A DNA stretch of 64,000 bases, from contig NC_092564.1 in assembly GCF_037975245.1 (NCBI RefSeq), positions 1,069,984 to 1,133,983 of the forward strand. The letters are read 5' to 3'. Source of the stretch: Apostichopus japonicus. Its lineage: Eukaryota; Echinodermata; Holothuroidea; Aspidochirotida; Stichopodidae. Positions 34,233 to 47,100 of the stretch are shown piece by piece. A program made the position numbers and the translations under genes. Numbering within the stretch: the stretch's first letter is position 1; every line of letters begins with the position of its first letter. A model generated the notes under the pieces. It saw only the letters and a program-made list of their open reading frames with translations. It did not search any database and was not told the DNA's origin.

Positions 34233-37200
34233 CTAGTAGTCAGGTCTTGGATGCTTCAATTCTTTGTAGTCAGTTTTCACGGCCATAAACTGTAAATGAA
34301 AAGGAAATAAAATATATGATCTGAAGTGAAATTTATACCATTTTATCACAATTTAACAATACATATCACAAATTTAAACTGAAGTAGGACAGTAGCTTGG
34401 GCGAAACTACACAGAGCCTAAGGGAGATTCATAGGAGTTTGTTTTGTCCATTACCTCAATAAAGTTTTCAGAGTCACAATGGGAAGTGTGGAAGGTAGCA
34501 GAGGAATTAGCAAACAGTGTTGACAGTGATATGACTTGAGGCACTCAGGGATGTTGTATGCGACAAATTATTCTGTTTGGTATCATGTATTGCTTTATAT
34601 TATTTACATTTGTGTCTATAAGCAAAAGCCTCCCTCTAATTTCACATATGGAACTGAAATGGCTTTTCCATTGGTTTTCATGAATGTCTGATCAACAATA
34701 AAATCAAGCTACTCTTGAGTACTACTAAGTAGGTTTTGGTTAAAGTATAAGAAATTTGAAAGTAAATACACATTGCTGCTTTAAGGATAATGGTGGTACA
34801 TGCCAGCAAGGCCATTTTCTATTAAATAATCCAGAGAGGAAGGGTCAGGTGGTAAGAAACAATAAACTAGAACATCATAAATATTGTAGCTCACATGATT
34901 CTTGCTAAGTGTCTTGTATCACCTCCAGTATCATGGGTCACTGCCATTACAGAAGACACTTTGTAAAGACTTCTGGACTAGTAACAGATACAAACTTAAC
35001 TTGAGATAATGTTGTTAGCAACTTCCATCCATTCCTTTGAAAGACATTTCCCTTTCTAAACATATTAGAGTAGAATGACCCATGGTCTCTTGTCACATTA
35101 CTCCAAAAGATGTAACATGAACAAGTTGGTCAATATCCAACACTAGAAAGAAATTCCCACTGTTCTTAATGGCAACAGCAGATGAAAAGTGACTTAGTCC
35201 CATCTCAAGAAAATAGTTTTGATATTTAATATCCCTTTAAACTGAATTTTGACTTATAAGACATCCATACTTTCAGAGATAGTCTCACTTTGTTTTCAGT
35301 TTTGGACAGTGCTCAGTTTATTATGAGATTATCATACACTGCTATAACCTTTGATCCCTCCAGAGGTACACAGTCATGTACAGATAATCAGATCTCTTAC
35401 AGAGACAGCACAGCGACAGAGAGAGAAGTCTACAGTATGTACTACAACCAATTTCATGTGTTCATCATAACCTGCTCAAGATGATCTCTGATGTATTTTT
35501 CATTATGATTTACTGTGCTACTTCACAAACTGAATTGCATAAACCAAGGTTGACCAAATCATTCTTCCATTTGGTTGCAAATCACTCCATACAACAAGAT
35601 GAGTTCCAAAGAACCTGATGTACAGTATATGGACTATCCGATGTAAAATGACCTTTGACCAACTGTTTGTGTAAACATTAAAGTAGTAGTTTGTGCTTGA
35701 GGGTCTGCCAAGAAAGTAGCACATATTTCCATGTTTAACCAACAAGAATACGCTATTTCCAATTCGGGCCAATACCACAATGTTACTGTGGTTCTACCAT
35801 ATAGAGATCTTCTACCAATGGCACCACTTTAGCAGTGAAGAGAAAGCAACAGTTCAACTCACCTTTGTCTGTTGGTTATCTTTAATCATTTGCCATGGAT
35901 GTGGATTCTTGCTCCTGTTCCAGCTGAAATGAAATAAATACAACATATTACCAAGAGGTACTTTTACACTGTATATGTTTGACCTACCCTCACCAGTACT
36001 ACGATAAGCACTTGACACATTCCTCCACATCGCCTTTTCCAGCTTTAGGTCTTATAATCTCGCATGGAGATGGTGATGACGATTCCAATACACAGCTTCT
36101 CATTGGTGAATCCCACCTCCAGTTTATGTAAGATCAGTGGACTCTCTTAAACAGTTTAAGCGTGGCATTAAACTTTCCTTTCTTGTAAGTGTGTTTAATT
36201 GGTCACCATAACTTAGTACCTATAAAGATTGAGCAAGACTTGAGCTTGGACTCTGTGCTATACACGACGACCCATTATTATTATTCTTTACTTTTCTTTA
36301 ATGTTTAAACAGTTGGTAGACAAACTAAATATCACATTTATTTTTGTTCATGCAAGTGAAGAAAACACTGTCTAATATAATGAAAACACTCTCTCTCTCT
36401 TTAAGATAATATGAACTTGATCAGATATACTGGTCCATTTCAACAAGGGGAATAGTTTTGTCTTAACATGATAACGGCAACATGGCAACCTAATACACAT
36501 AATGGGATTTTTGGTCATTTATCATCTATGTCCAGTATTATCTAGTTCATTCTATGAGTGTCTCAAAAGGTCATAATCTCCACTTCAAGAATAATGAAGC
36601 ATAATTATTATTACCAATTACAAATGGTGACCATATATTAGTCGCTGACCTGGGTATTCTGCCAGTTCTCCGCAGACTAGAAAGTCATCAGAGATGTCTT
36701 AATTAATGTAATATTATGACATACATCAATGACGATAGTTGGATTTGTATCTCCAATTTAACTTACCTAGCATCAGCATTTTGAGTGAGCCTGAGAACGT
36801 AGGCAGTGGCAAACAATGCTCCTCCACCAACACACACGAACAAGGGCACCAACTGTAAAAGAAGTCATTTGTGGTCACTTTTATGTGCTGAATGAATTGC
36901 AAATAACAAATATTTGTAAGCTATTTCATTTTCTTTCACCTTTTGCATGTGCAATTCTCACATTGTTTTGTTACAAACTAATACAAGCTGCCAAATCTTC
37001 CATTAAAATACCCACGTATTTTAATTTTATTAAGACACAAAATTTCATCCATACGCTTATGTTGTTTATTGGATGCCCACAGCTGTGCTTTATGCAAGCG
37101 GAATATATTCAGCTCTGGACATCAAAACAGAATGCTGGTAGGATGTGGCAGAGGGCTGCAAAAGATAGCTTGTGCTTTGCTCTCTACTAGCAGATGAGGA

Positions 37201-40200
37201 ATGAAGAAGAGCTCATACAAAACACATAAATTTGAAGTAAAGAGAGCTAAACAGAAATGCCCACACTCAAGCAAGTGACAATGTGAAAAGTTTCATTCTC
37301 GATATAAGATGAGATATAAAGTGACAAAACACCAGACAAATGTAAGTTTATGTCAAAAGTCCTTTCTACATGTAGGTTAACATTAATGCATGAATTAAAT
37401 GAGGAATGTAAAGTGTCTTTCTCAAAGTAATTTGAGAATAACAAAACAAAAAGGTTGCTCGTCATACATGGGGACGTTAATCACCGAGCATGTCGGATAG
37501 ACGAGACTCAACTTACTACTACTAATATGGCTAGCCTAAAAATGGTTGCTTTACACCTGGGCCAATGTCATTTCAATCCTCATGATTGAATGTTCAAAAG
37601 CAAGTGAGTCATACTCTTAAATCAAAGCCTTTATGATGGTATGTAGGGTAAATTTATGACAGTAAGGGCAATAATGTTCTTTTAAAGGAGAGCGGTAATG
37701 AGGATCTTGCTGATTTTGCTCAGTGGTTTAGTTCTATCCTTCAGCTATGTGCTTTCATCAATGGTTTAACCAAATTCTGCCAAAACTAAAAAAGGTCAAT
37801 ACTTGTAAAGGTCAGGAGTCAAACTGCATGAAGCAAGGAAAGAGTTCCCTTAATTTTTGCTTGTGTTCGAGTTTACTGTTTGGCAAAATGTGTTAACTAA
37901 TCCACAGAAAGGTCTCAACAATATACAAATTGATGTTTCCTTCTTTAACTGAGGCACTTATGGCCATTTCTCTTAAGGCTTTGTAGATTTAAGTTGAAGC
38001 TGATTTCATATTTTATTTGTTTGCTGACCTATTGTTGACATTATAGTGCCTGTGATATCAATCGTGCACTTTAAGTAAATATAAATTATCTTTATTTGCA
38101 GAAAACAACTTTTTCTTTCACATACATGTATGTACAATATGTTTTTCTTCAATTTTAGGATACCAAATCCAGGATAATGAAAATAACATGGGAAAGTTTC
38201 AAAGAAAGTCGAGAAGGATGTTTAGACTGAGTGACTGTCAAGGAAGTTAAGCTGCTTATAGTTTAATAGAAGCATGGGTGTATGTAATGAGGGATTAACT
38301 AAAGAAGTACAAGGCGGTCACAGATTGCGGTAACTGGCAAAAGAAGGCCCTCGTTATCATGGAATAAGTAAAGTATTAAAATGTGGTCACCAAATATGGT
38401 GATGCTGTTTATTTAAAATTAATAATCACCGCCCCTTGTAATAAATCATCATTCCTCTTCCAACACTAAGCTAGGCCTATCCTGAGAATCTAGTCTCTAT
38501 CCTGCTCCAGCCAAATTCTATCCTTCTCCATCCTCCTCAATCATTTCAATGTCCCTAATTAGTTCTGTAACTGTAAGACTTTCTGCTCCTTCAAAATCAA
38601 CCCGTATTTTCCACTGACAAAAATGTTGTTTGCCACTGACAAATTTGGTGTGCGGAAAGCAAAGACGGCAGCAAAGACGGTGCTTTCTGCACACCAAATT
38701 TGTCAGCGGAAAGTACCGTGTGCGGAGAATAACGGTACCAGGCTAGGCCTAGGCCTATACGAACGAACTGAGCATATGTATTATACAGTCGGGAGCGCTA
38801 ATCAGTAAGCTAGGCTATCCGACAATTCAATTTGTTCGGTAGGCTGATAATTCCACGAAGGCCTTGTCTAAGCCTCTACGACTGATAAGTATTGCTTAGT
38901 TCAGCTCAAATAATATTTAAGATCATTAAATAATCGTCATAGCGAGGTGTAATATTTTCTTACCGCGTAATGCGATCGGAGCGACTTTAACGTAAGGCCT
39001 TGCATTTTTATGATAAATCGTGCAACAAAGTGGAGGTCTCGTATTTTGCCTTTTTCCGTCGATGTCGCAAAAGCTATTGCAGACCAAAATTGTATGGTGG
39101 AAATATGCCACAACAGAATTTGGCTGGATCACGGAAATGACGTTTTCAGGTGACTTGCCCTGATGACATCAGCCATTCTTCTATTTCCAGATGCATTTTC
39201 AATACATCACAAAATTGGAAAAGTTCATATCTTCGCTATGCAAAATGCTATCAGGATGAAGTTTTCGCGTAAAGATTTTCAAAACATTGCATTTTTTCTA
39301 ACGTACTTCAGCACCTGAAAATCATTTCAACTTTCCTATGATTCGTTTTGTATATACGATATGCATGTATGTATTTTAGATCCTGCCCTGCAAGCAGGAA
39401 CTCGAGAAGAAGCTTCATTGGCTTATCAAAGCCGCAAGCTGACCGGAGTCAGTCTCTCATTCGCTTTCTGGTCACTTCGCCCAACAACCATTTCGCCCAA
39501 CTGCCATTTCGCCCAACCAGCCTGGTCATTTCGCCCAACCAGCATATGGTCATTTCGCCCAACCTTGTTGGTCATTTCGCCCAACCATATTTTTACTGAT
39601 ATTCAATCAGAATAATTACTTTTTCTATTTCACTAGTTCAATTTGATTTATTTTGGGTTATATTACTTCGTGGTATGTAAATAAAGTGAGGTCCGCTCGA
39701 TATTGATCGGAGTCTGAGCAGTTATTTCGGGTATAATGGAAGGATTACACTACTTTAGGCGGTTACGCATACAATGGAAGTTTTATTATTATACAAATAA
39801 AGGGGAATCGGTCTCCATAAAAACCTATCAAACCCAACCCCTAAAACACTGATCATCCATCCTACCGACTAACAATTCCCGAACGTTTCCTTACTAAATT
39901 GAAAAAAAATATATATATAGGCCTATATATAAAACCCGTCCGTAATATTAAAGTATTGAATCAATGTAACCACTGTATCAATGTTTCCACGACTACAACT
40001 TTCCTTAATATTCGGTTCGTATCCCGCGTTAGTAACGTTAACAATTTCCGAACGTATCATTTTGAAGTATAATGTTTAATCAAGGTTGGGCGAAATGACC
40101 AACAAGGTTGGGCGAAATGACCATATGCTGGTTGGGCGAAATGACCAGGCTGGTTGGGCGAAATGGTAGTTGGGCGATATGGTTGAAGTGACCAGCTTCC

Positions 40201-40696
40201 TCTCATTCATATTTAACGTCAATGATTATTTGTCAACAGCTCTGTAACTGGACGACATACATTAATCTTGGGGTGGCTCGAACCGGGGACCTTATGATTG
40301 GAAGGCACCGGCGTTAACCACTGAGCTAACACTCCACTATGTATAATTTATGTAGGAAAATAACACAAATAATAAAATATTCTCAGGCCCTAGCAACCGT
40401 CCTCATCATTCCATGACACCCCCACCCACTGAAGGGATGAAACAATCCCTGAAAAAAATGAAATTTACCGATTATGCCATCAGGTAAGAGTTAAGCACTG
40501 ATTTATTTACATTGTATACTGGTCCCTCATGCTGACCGATAGTGGCACACGGTCGGCGGGTGAGCGTTTATATGGGCCTTTAGCATAAAGAATCAGGATG
40601 AGGTTCGGAGCTCGTTTGAAGATGGGGAAGCCACCATACAAACATACAGCTCTCGGGATGATTACTCACCCTCCTCTCCTTGAAGAATGTTGGCAT
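34233..40696 (-). CDS. NDUFA4/COXFA4-family small mitochondrial protein (complete, four exons)
   Basis: Coding exons on the minus strand are 40670..40696, 36767..36852, 35863..35923 and 34233..34289, all with GT-AG introns and matching phases (0, 2, 0). The 76-residue product starts MPTFFKERR, then LVPLFVCVGGGALFATAYVL (a single membrane helix) and RLTQNADASWNRSKNPHPW, ending KELKHPRPDY. This matches the NDUFA4/COXFA4 pattern (LIPLFVFIG..GA.LY.LRLA ... W.R..NPEPW ... DY..L...RPDF). NDUFA4 is a small subunit of cytochrome c oxidase in the mitochondrial inner membrane. The very short N-terminus resembles the NMES1/C15orf48 (COXFA4L3) branch more than canonical NDUFA4, so the exact member is open. 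Exons 2-4 are secure; the first exon is inferred from its good donor and in-phase ATG. Confidence 0.85.
35990..36300 (+). mobile_element. Probable LINE 3' end in intron 2 of the NDUFA4-like gene
   Basis: The frame around 36140 reads VDSLKQFKRGIKLSFL, like the FK..L...LF tail of LINE ORF2, followed by a (ATT)n-type tail at about 36274-36288. It is diverged and short. Confidence 0.45.
37471..37530 (+). mobile_element. Very short LINE 3' tail
   Basis: gacgttaatcaccgagcatg through actcaacttactactacta is the 3' end of the LINE at 24017-24290 (RLITEHVG, stop, then the TAC tail). A severely 5'-truncated insertion in intron 1 of the NDUFA4-like gene. Confidence 0.7.
38633..38709. repeat. Perfect-looking hairpin: 29-bp arms, 19-base loop
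   Basis: Positions 38633-38661 and 38681-38709 are inverted repeats with two mismatches, around a loop agacggcagcaaagacgg-like. It lies in intron 1 of the NDUFA4-like gene. Dimensions resemble a microRNA precursor, but it could equally be a short palindromic transposon relic. Confidence 0.75.
39463..40199. mobile_element. Foldback-type element with long repeat-built inverted ends and a 9-bp TSD
   Basis: Left arm about 39469-39586 and right arm about 40084-40193 are inverted repeats of roughly 115 bp, each built of four to six copies of a ggtcatttcgcccaac unit. The 9 bases ctctcattc are directly repeated just outside (39454-39462 and 40200-40208). The interior is AT-rich and non-coding. A 9-bp duplication with long inverted ends suggests a Mutator-like (MULE) or Foldback element. 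It lies in intron 1 of the NDUFA4-like gene. Confidence 0.85.
40225..40345 (-). mobile_element. tRNA-derived SINE, second family
   Basis: On the minus strand a tRNA-like head has A box tagctcagtggttaacg and B box ggttcgagcc (plus strand ggctcgaacc at about 40273), in proper order and spacing. The body then continues towards lower coordinates, abutting the foldback element. Differs from the 17-kb SINE family. Confidence 0.7.
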
Positions 40697-41199
40697 AATT
40701 ATAAGTTACTCAATTGAATAATTGTAAATTGCCGTCAGAAAATAGTCGGAAAATTGATAAGTTCATATTAAAAGTATATAATGTCAATTACTCCAGCTAA
40801 GAGACATTGAAAAAAAAAACATTATTATGTATGCCTACACGATTGCACTTATAGTACTTCTATGAAGACCTAAACATATGCACTTATATGACTTGTACCG
40901 AATTCCCAGGCTACTCAAATGTATGCACATATGCGTATCATGAAGTAGTGGAAAAATGTGTCCAGTTCACACGGATAACATTCAGCATACGACTAAAGCT
41001 AGCTGCCTGTATTAGCATCTTATCAAATGAACTTCGAATAATGGTACTTCTTTACTGCGGTGTTTGAATACTTACGAGTGATCGACCTTTGCTCAAGCAA
41101 ATTAATAAGTAATCTTTTGAGTCAAAGGTAAGTGCTTACAAACTCCATAAACAATTTCAATGACACGGCAACAATAAAAGCTACAAGAAAAGAAACATC

Positions 41200-44100
41200 A
41201 TGGCGTTCAGATACAATGACAGAAAAACTAGGACAATAACGATATTTATTGAGCTTTTATTGGTTATTTGTGAGTATTCAAATTGATTTATTCACTCATG
41301 TACGTTCAAGTTAAGCTATAACATAGACTTGAGTCTCAATTTAAGAAATTGCCCTCGCCCTACTGAAGATAGAACGTAATCAATGGGGTATAGTGTAAAC
41401 TGTGTTATTAATTGGACCATAAATGGTATATAAGACTTAAATTTAGAAAGAAGAAAAAAAACATTATTGCTAAACATGTAACTGTGTGTGGACACAAACA
41501 AGCTTGTTTAATGTATACATAACATTCCTGAAACTGTTTCCGTATTAGGAAGTCGGTCGAACACATATACTTTATGACATCATAATATTGACCTCCATGT
41601 TTTGATATAGTTATGAAGCCCGATATAGAAAGACGACTCACTGTTCACCCGATTCACATAGTATCATACAATCATATTGTATCGTAATAATATACTGTAA
41701 AACATCCATAATAATGGTCATAGTATTATCCGTTTCACATAGTTTTGTACAATAATATTGTATCATATACACCATAATAAGAAACATCCACAATCATATT
41801 GTTGCATATAGTATGAACTATTATATGGTACAATGATATACTTTGATAACAATTATATTGTTTTGTTTTTTATGTTGCAGTACAGTTGTATTGTTTACTA
41901 GCATGTGAATCGGCTGCACTGTTAGCCTATGTACTATAAACACGTACAGGGTCAATGTTATGATCAAGAGGAACTTCAGTTTTTTGGAAGAGGACATAGT
42001 TGTTAGGCTTATAAGCAGTTGGTTAGGCCTCATCTGGAGTATGCTGTGCAAGCTTGGAACCCTTATTTTGCTAAGGATAAGGAAGTACTTGAGAAGGTCC
42101 AGAGGAGGGTTATTATATACAGTGGCGGAGCGTCCATACAGTCAGGGGGCGGATGCCCCCCCCCCCTGACGGACTCAAATGGACTGCTGGCGCCCTTTTC
42201 AGCTTTTTACTACTTTTTACTTATTTGCGATTATTGACTTTCTATTGCGCTCTCATCTACCTATTGATATTTGTCATATTCTGTTGGTGTAATTTTCTGA
42301 CAAAAGGGCGACGACACCTATTTATTCTTCGTTTATCTGCAAATTAGCAAGGCCCGGAAAGGGTCATTTCCAGCGATCATAGGGAATATCTTTACTCAAA
42401 AAATGTCTGTACGCTCCGCGCCAACCTGTGGTGGTGCTCCGCTTAGATAGTGTCGAAAGCGCCCCTACAGACCATTCTTGCCCCCCACCCCTGACCAATA
42501 CCCCTAGCTCCGCCACTGACTATATAGGATGATTATTTCCCTAAAGTATATTCCTTATAGGCGGTTTCAGCTGCTGAATCTAACCACACTGGAGCTTAGG
42601 AGGTTACGTGGTGGCTTGATTCAGGTTTCAAGATTGTGTATGGTTTTGACAATTGATCCTTCACTGACTTTTTCATGTTTGCTAAAAGCAGTTGTACAAG
42701 AGGTCATTGTCTTTAACTCCTGACGATACAAAGTAGGATTAATATTCGGCATAATTTTTTTCTAATAGGGTTTTGAATGAGTGGAACGGTTTGCCCGAGG
42801 AATTTGTACAATGGGTTTTAAAATGCTTTGGACCAGCACTTTAAATTAAGCATTGTAATCGGGTCTGAGGTTTTGTGTCTTCCGGGTTTTTTTCTCTCCC
42901 ATGGGGTCCTCGATGGGGACTCGATTGTCACTCCTGATCCTTTTCGCCCTACTAAACTAAACTTTATTAAATGTCGTCCAACTTGGCACAGTGAATCAAC
43001 ATGAAAAGTTCGACCATTGGGCACTTGATGGCACGTTTAGTACATATACATACCGGTTTAAGTGCATTAATTGTTATAAGGAGTCATCACTAGGTTAAAG
43101 CCAGCCCGTTTCTCTGTTTCTAACGATAGCCCGATTACCTTACAGCATGCATTAAGGTGAGAAAGTTACATCCGGGATCGCCTCTAGATCAACCCAAACT
43201 CATAGCTCAGTGTTTGTCTGAGCCCGTGGCTGCGTTTCGATAAAGTGATCAAATTTGAGGCATGAAGGCGGCCGATATTTAACTAATGATAAAATAAAGG
43301 TTTGTTGTTCCGGTTTTATACACAATGTAGGGTGGGGACAAGAGAGAAAGGAAAAACAAGGGTAACTCCGATAGTGAAAAGAAAAGTAACCAACCTAGCG
43401 CCAAAACTATGTTTCTTTTATTGAATTAAATAAGGAGGTAAGCATTCGACGGGTGAGCTCGCACCTGCTGACATTCGACAGCAAGTTTCATCAAATAGCC
43501 AAATTTTGTTTATTTTTAAGGAATATGTAATGTGAAGAGTCCTTGTCAAATGTTTATTCCCGTAAGATTGAACCAACATTAAAAGAAAAGGGGGAAAAGG
43601 GGGAGACGTTCCATGCACCACTTCCACGACATATAGAATAATGATGGCATGGCAATTGAGATGATAATCATATGGCGACACGAAGAGAGGTTGAACAAAA
43701 ATATTAGGTGCCCCCCTAATGCCTGGCAACGTCCCTGGCGAGAACGATTTCTTGTTCAAAATGTATAAATCGTAATATCTATCAACAAAAAGAATACTTT
43801 ATCCAAACACAGTTGCAGTTTTATATCAACAACATTTTAAGTACAACAACATTGACAGCAATAAATAAATAATAATCAATTATTTAGGCAAATGCTTGGT
43901 TCAGCGGTTAGAGTGTCCGCCTTACAATCTTTGGGTTCCAGGATCAAAATTTCGCCAGGAGACAGATTCTCTTGACCTATTCAAAATCGCTGCATTGCAG
44001 TGTTGATGTGCGGAGTCTTCCGTGGATTTGGTATTTCTGGTTTGTGAACTTGGGAAAAGAGGTTTTTTCTGTTCTAAACTTGGTTTCGAAACAACTTTGT

Positions 44101-47100
44101 TCGTCATCATGGCTGCACTGCAGTGATGTAGAATGGGGTGTATTTGCCTACCTCGGTATTTGAGAAAATGGTCACGGATGCCGGGGATACACTCTCGTCC
44201 GTGGGATGGGGACGTTAAAAGGCGGTCCCGGGAGCAGGAATGGGAGCGAATTCACACCCCTGCCTCGTTATCCTCTGAACACTTATCGAAAAGAGAAGGC
44301 CAGAAAAAGCAGGTGTTCATCTAAGATCTAACACGGATATGGTCTCAAAAACAAGACTGTAAGCATAGGCGTAGGAGACCAATTTGATTTGGGGGGGGGG
44401 GGGGGCTGTAACGACTTGCCCGAAAAATATAACCAAAATTTTTCGCGCGCTCCGCGCGCCCTCAAAATCTCAGTGTTCATATCATATAGGTATTCATCGG
44501 TTATTACATCGCATGCCAAACACATACAATCATATGCCGTGTTATTACCGTTCCAATTTGGTTAGAATTATTGGGGAAGTCGGTACAATAATAATGATGA
44601 TAATAATATAAGTTTAACCATTGAAAAACACATTGCGAATTATATTTCTTTCAGTTTGGTGCCCCAAAAATTCTCAGCATATTGCCCGATTTTGTTCAAA
44701 AATGTTTGGTTGGGGGCTGCAGCCCCACCCCAGCCCCCCCCCCCCCCTAAACTAAAACTAAACTAAATTGTGATGTGAATCCCTCTAAAAAATAAATGAC
44801 GCATGATATGTACGCTTTACTGCAAGGTCAACCACGAAACTCGTAGCTGTAGTCTTGTTGCTTCTTCCATTGATCATAACACTGCACATGTTTCAAGAAG
44901 AGTCTCAATTTTCGTGACGCAAGTTACCTGGAGCGCGACAAAGCTGTGAAATTTTCCCAATGATTACAAGTAACATCTTAGTTCTGCCAGTGGAGAAAGT
45001 GGCTCCAGAATCAGACGAGGAACTTACTAAGCGTACCTACGTGTACGTTATAACGTGGACCCATTCCACGAGAATAATGGGCATGGCAAAGTGATACACC
45101 TAACCTAACAATAAACATAGCCTATGGTCTAATGTTAGGCCTAGGATATGCCTAACCTAAGTTAGACTTAACATGAACTGAAAAACATGGAGTCGTAACA
45201 ACTCAAGAAGTGATGAATACAAAATCAGATGAACTTGACTTGAGACAAACATGACTTGTGAATTGACTTTAAAAAAAAAAGACTTTACATTTGACAACCC
45301 TAACCCACACTGGAGCTTAGGAGGTTATGTGGGGACTTGATCCAGGTTTTCAAAATTGTGTATGGTTTCGACAATTTATCCTATACCGACTTTTTCATGT
45401 TTGCTAACAGTAGTTGTACCAGAGGTCATTGTCTTAAACTCCAAAAGTCACATAGTAGGATTAATATTCGGCATAACTTTTTTCTAATAGGGTTGTGAAT
45501 GAGTGGAATATGGTTTGCCTGAGAAAGTTGTACTTGCAGGTAGTGTCAATGGGTTTAAGAATGCTTTGGACAAGCACTTTAAGCATTGTAATCGGGTCTG
45601 AGTGTTTGTGACTTCAGTTTTTTTTCTCTCTATAGGGTCCTTGATGGGGACTTAAGTGTCCCTCCTGATCCTTTTTTTTCTACTAAAACTAAAACTAAAC
45701 TTGATTATAATTCTGGTTAAGCAGCTGTAAAATAATGATTTAAGACTGGGCTGCCATTCTTTGTCAGCTCACACAATTTGCAAATGTTATAACTTACTGC
45801 CTACCTACAACAACCATTATCCTGATGGGGCAATATTATGACTAATATGCATACATTACTCCACTTTTGGCTATTGAATTAACACCAGTACAGAATATAT
45901 GCTAACAGAGTTGACATATTATTCTAGTATTAAGCTAATAAAGCAAAACATTTTATCTAACAGAAATTGGTTGACCATTTATAGATTACTGTATACACAG
46001 ATGCAGGATTGATACACAGTCTCATTTAGTCCAAAAGAAGCTCTTTGGGTGTGAACATTACATTTGGCAGATAATAGTGATTTAGAAATTAAACAGTACT
46101 TAAGGATTGTGGAAAACTTCATTCACAGAATGTAGTTCAAGACTTTAAAATTAGGCCCAATTCAAAGCACAAGTACAGTAGTACCCTTTCAGCAATATCA
46201 CCTACAAGAAGGCTGTATAATGCTAGACTAAGTACTTAATGATCTTAGCTGGTAAGTTACATTCCGACATGAGAAGTAGAATTTGGAATAATAGGCTAGT
46301 GTGATCACTATCATCAATTGCAGATTTCTTTCCAGAGTTTTATAGTTGATAACATTCTAACGGAAATCACAAACAGTGTTTATTCTTAAACGTTTGTGCT
46401 GTTTGCACAATATCAGCAACATTTCTTTATAGTGCAACACTAATGTAACACAAAAGGCTTTTGTAACTGATGTTAAATACCTGTAAATGTGAACTAATGT
46501 TATTTCTCTTCTACTTACAGTATGTTTCTTTTATCTTTCACAGGTTGCTTACCTGAAATCTACAGTGCTGATCCTGGTAAGGTTACAGTACCTCCTCCAT
46601 GGCTTTAGGCTTTAATTGAATTTACTATGACTATGTCTATTAGGTAGCACCAATAAGGGCTGGATGGCACAATTGGTTCTAATAAACACAGGAATTATTT
46701 TTAGGGTGGGCCCCTGGAATGACTTCAACATGGAGGACACAGTGATGAGAAACAAGATGATATGGCTGCAAGTAATGAACCATGCTTAAAAGCATGTGAG
46801 GAATCCATGTAGGTCATAGGTACATATATTTCATGATGTCAATACTAATAAATGTACACAATATGTTAAATGAATGACTGTTTGAACATTGTACTTGCAT
46901 GTGCAAGTATGTAGTCCTTCAATTATAAACAAGTCAGTACAGTACAAGTTGTGTTTGAAGAATATGTTAACTGTCAAATAATGTAAAACTCAAATGCAGA
47001 TTGTTCAGTTCCTCAGTTTAAAGCCAAGACATTTGATCTTTATCCTATGTACAAGAAGACTTAACATTGTTGTTTCTCGTCTCCAGGCTGTCCAGAGGGT

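Noticed and set aside
36816-37190. 124-codon plus-strand open frame
   Set aside because: Overlaps exon 2 of the NDUFA4-like gene on the opposite strand and has no domain of its own.
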